This document shows positions 63,112-64,000 of a DNA stretch of 64,000 nucleotides, one piece after another. The DNA lies in contig NZ_JAUNUG010000004.1 in NCBI RefSeq assembly GCF_030538285.1, forward strand, positions 1-64,000, read 5' to 3'. Positions within the stretch are counted from its first letter, which is position 1. The number at the start of each line of letters is the position of its first letter. The notes under the pieces were generated by a model. That model did no database searches. It worked only from the letters and a program-made list of their open reading frames with translations, and was not told where the DNA came from. Source of the stretch: Corynebacterium sp. (lineage in GTDB: Bacteria > Actinomycetota > Actinomycetes > Mycobacteriales > Mycobacteriaceae). The position numbers and the translations under genes are program-made.

Positions 63112-63890
63112 ACCATCCTGCGTGCCGCGACCCAGCAGGCGATGAGCGCGCCCAGGTACGCCGGCCACATGATGATGATCGCCCAGACGCCCGGCCAGTC
63201 GTAGTTCCACGCAAAGTGCATGAGGAAGGCGATGGTCGGCCCGCCGAGGCCGTAGAGCCAGCGTTGGGAGGTGCGCAGCCGGGGGTGCAGGAGTGCCAGG
63301 CCGATACCCAGGCCCGCGACCCCGGAGAAGAACACGTGCAGGCCCGGACCGGCGATGGCCCGGATGAACCACATGGTCAGCAGGCCATCGACATCGGAGT
63401 TGGCATCTTCGAGAGCTCCGGCCGCGCCGTACTGGACGGTTTCGATCAGCTCGAAGCCGAGACCGACGAAGATGCCCACCAGGAGCCCATCCCAGGGACG
63501 GTTCCACAGGCGGGGCAGAGCCAGCAGGATGAGCGCGATGCCGAGGGATTTACCGATCTCCTCCGGCCATGCCCCGGCCAAGGAAGCCTCCGCCGCCTCC
63601 CAGCCCAGGGCGGTGGCGATGGTGGTCAGCGATTCACCGGAGGCCAGGATGAAGGCGAAAGACCCGAAGGCACCCCAGGCGAGGGGGAGCAATGGCCAGG
63701 CGCCGGCCGGGCGCCACAACACCGAGCGACGCATCAGGGCCCACACCACGGCGATGAGGGCCGCGGAGATAGCGAAACCCACCAGGAGAGACAGCGGGGT
63801 GGCGCTGGCGAAGACGCTCAGTGTCACCACGTTGATGGCCGCCCCGATGACGATGATGAGGCCGAGGAGGAAGAAGGCTACACGGCTCAT
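63108..63890 (-). CDS. PrsW-family intramembrane metalloprotease
   Basis: 260 residues with about seven membrane helices. PEEIGK is the E-E-x2-K motif, GLGFELIETVQYG the E-x3-E block, and GPGLHVFFSG and MHFAWNYDW carry the His motifs. Family members such as B. subtilis PrsW cleave anti-sigma factors in response to envelope stress; the target here is unknown. The ATG overlaps the stop of the gene upstream (ATGA). Confidence 0.85.
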   Translation of the reverse strand: MSRVAFFLLGLIIVIGAAINVVTLSVFASATPLSLLVGFAISAALIAVVWALMRRSVLWRPAGAWPLLPLAWGAFGSFAFILASGESLTTIATALGWEAAEASLAGAWPEEIGKSLGIALILLALPRLWNRPWDGLLVGIFVGLGFELIETVQYGAAGALEDANSDVDGLLTMWFIRAIAGPGLHVFFSGVAGLGIGLALLHPRLRTSQRWLYGLGGPTIAFLMHFAWNYDWPGVWAIIIMWPAYLGALIACWVAARRMV

Positions 63891-64000
63891 GGGACCCTCC
63901 GGAGATCGGCAAGCAGGGCGGCGGTGGTCTCCGTGACCTGGTTTTCCGGGCCAGAAAGCACCGCGACGAGCGCGTTCGACGTAGCCGGCTCGCCGAGGAC
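63887..64000 (-). CDS. 3' end of an unidentified gene upstream of prsW
   Basis: The last 37 codons of an open frame entering from the right edge, ending in TGA that overlaps the PrsW start (ATGA). The readable tail includes GPENQVTETTAALLADLRRVP. Too short to classify. Its overlap implies an operon with the PrsW gene. Confidence 0.6.
   Translation of the reverse strand, partial: VLGEPATSNALVAVLSGPENQVTETTAALLADLRRVP

Overview
The window is a stretch of high-GC actinobacterial chromosome, almost certainly from a Corynebacterium species. The evidence is gene order and content. There is a division and cell wall (dcw) cluster without ftsA that continues through sepF, yggT and divIVA (wag31) to a T-box-controlled ileS. 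There are also lipomannan/PIM glycosyltransferases (pimB', mptC, mptA), a PknL-type kinase beside its Rv2175c-like partner, and the order pimB'-glk-plsC-...-aroG-pknL-mptA-ids-...-mraZ-dcw-...-dnaE-...-ilvA-...-treZ. No rRNA, tRNA, CRISPR array, prophage or insertion sequence was seen.

Layout. (1) 1-14131, envelope and metabolism: two NlpC/P60 endopeptidases (the first cut by the window edge), PIM mannosyltransferase pimB', ROK glucokinase, a PlsC acyltransferase, a membrane acyltransferase-3, mptC, an RNase AS-like exonuclease, class II DAHP synthase, PknL with five PASTA repeats, its probable DNA-binding substrate, mptA, a polyprenyl diphosphate synthase and a GNAT enzyme. (2) 14335-34648, the dcw cluster: SAV_6107-like protein, DUF3040 protein, mraZ-rsmH-ftsL-ftsI-murE-murF-mraY-murD-ftsW-murG-murC-ftsQ-ftsZ-pgeF-yggS-sepF-yggT-divIVA. 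Many genes overlap by 4 bases (ATGA/GTGA), and a repeat-rich MraZ operator lies in front of mraZ. (3) 34655-49319: T-box leader and ileS, an EamA exporter, dinB, a DUF222/HNH protein, asparaginase, two lipoproteins, an ABC-F ATPase, lspA, rluD-like pseudouridine synthase, a small membrane protein, a GNAT enzyme and rarD. (4) 49395-64000: dnaE, a MetE C-terminal-domain-like enzyme, two secreted proteins, ilvA, a DUF3800-like gene, two paralogous compact ABC-type ATPases directly downstream of treZ, a YigZ/IMPACT protein, a small membrane protein, an S4 RNA-binding protein, a PrsW-like protease and the 3' end of one more gene.

The genes largely serve the envelope: lipid II synthesis and export (mur genes, mraY, ftsW), septal cross-linking (ftsI), Z-ring and polar growth (ftsZ, sepF, divIVA), lipoglycan assembly (pimB', mptA, mptC), lipoprotein processing (lspA next to two lipoproteins), wall hydrolysis (NlpC/P60) and signalling (PknL).

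The most surprising signal is not a gene. The 13-mer GCTTATCGACGCC (or its complement) is scattered through the window: by eye 11 exact copies, 7 with one mismatch and 1 with two. It occurs in both orientations, in several reading frames, and in two intergenic/terminator positions. This looks like selection on DNA, resembling an uptake-type or chromosome-organising repeat, and I know of no description of it. Other notable points are a recurrent leaderless-promoter signature (TAnnnT 6-8 bases before the start codon at about 17 genes), a six-box MraZ array with an opposed pair, the tandem ATPases behind treZ, and a T-tract hairpin just upstream of the ripC-like start codon. All counts were made by hand and should be confirmed computationally.
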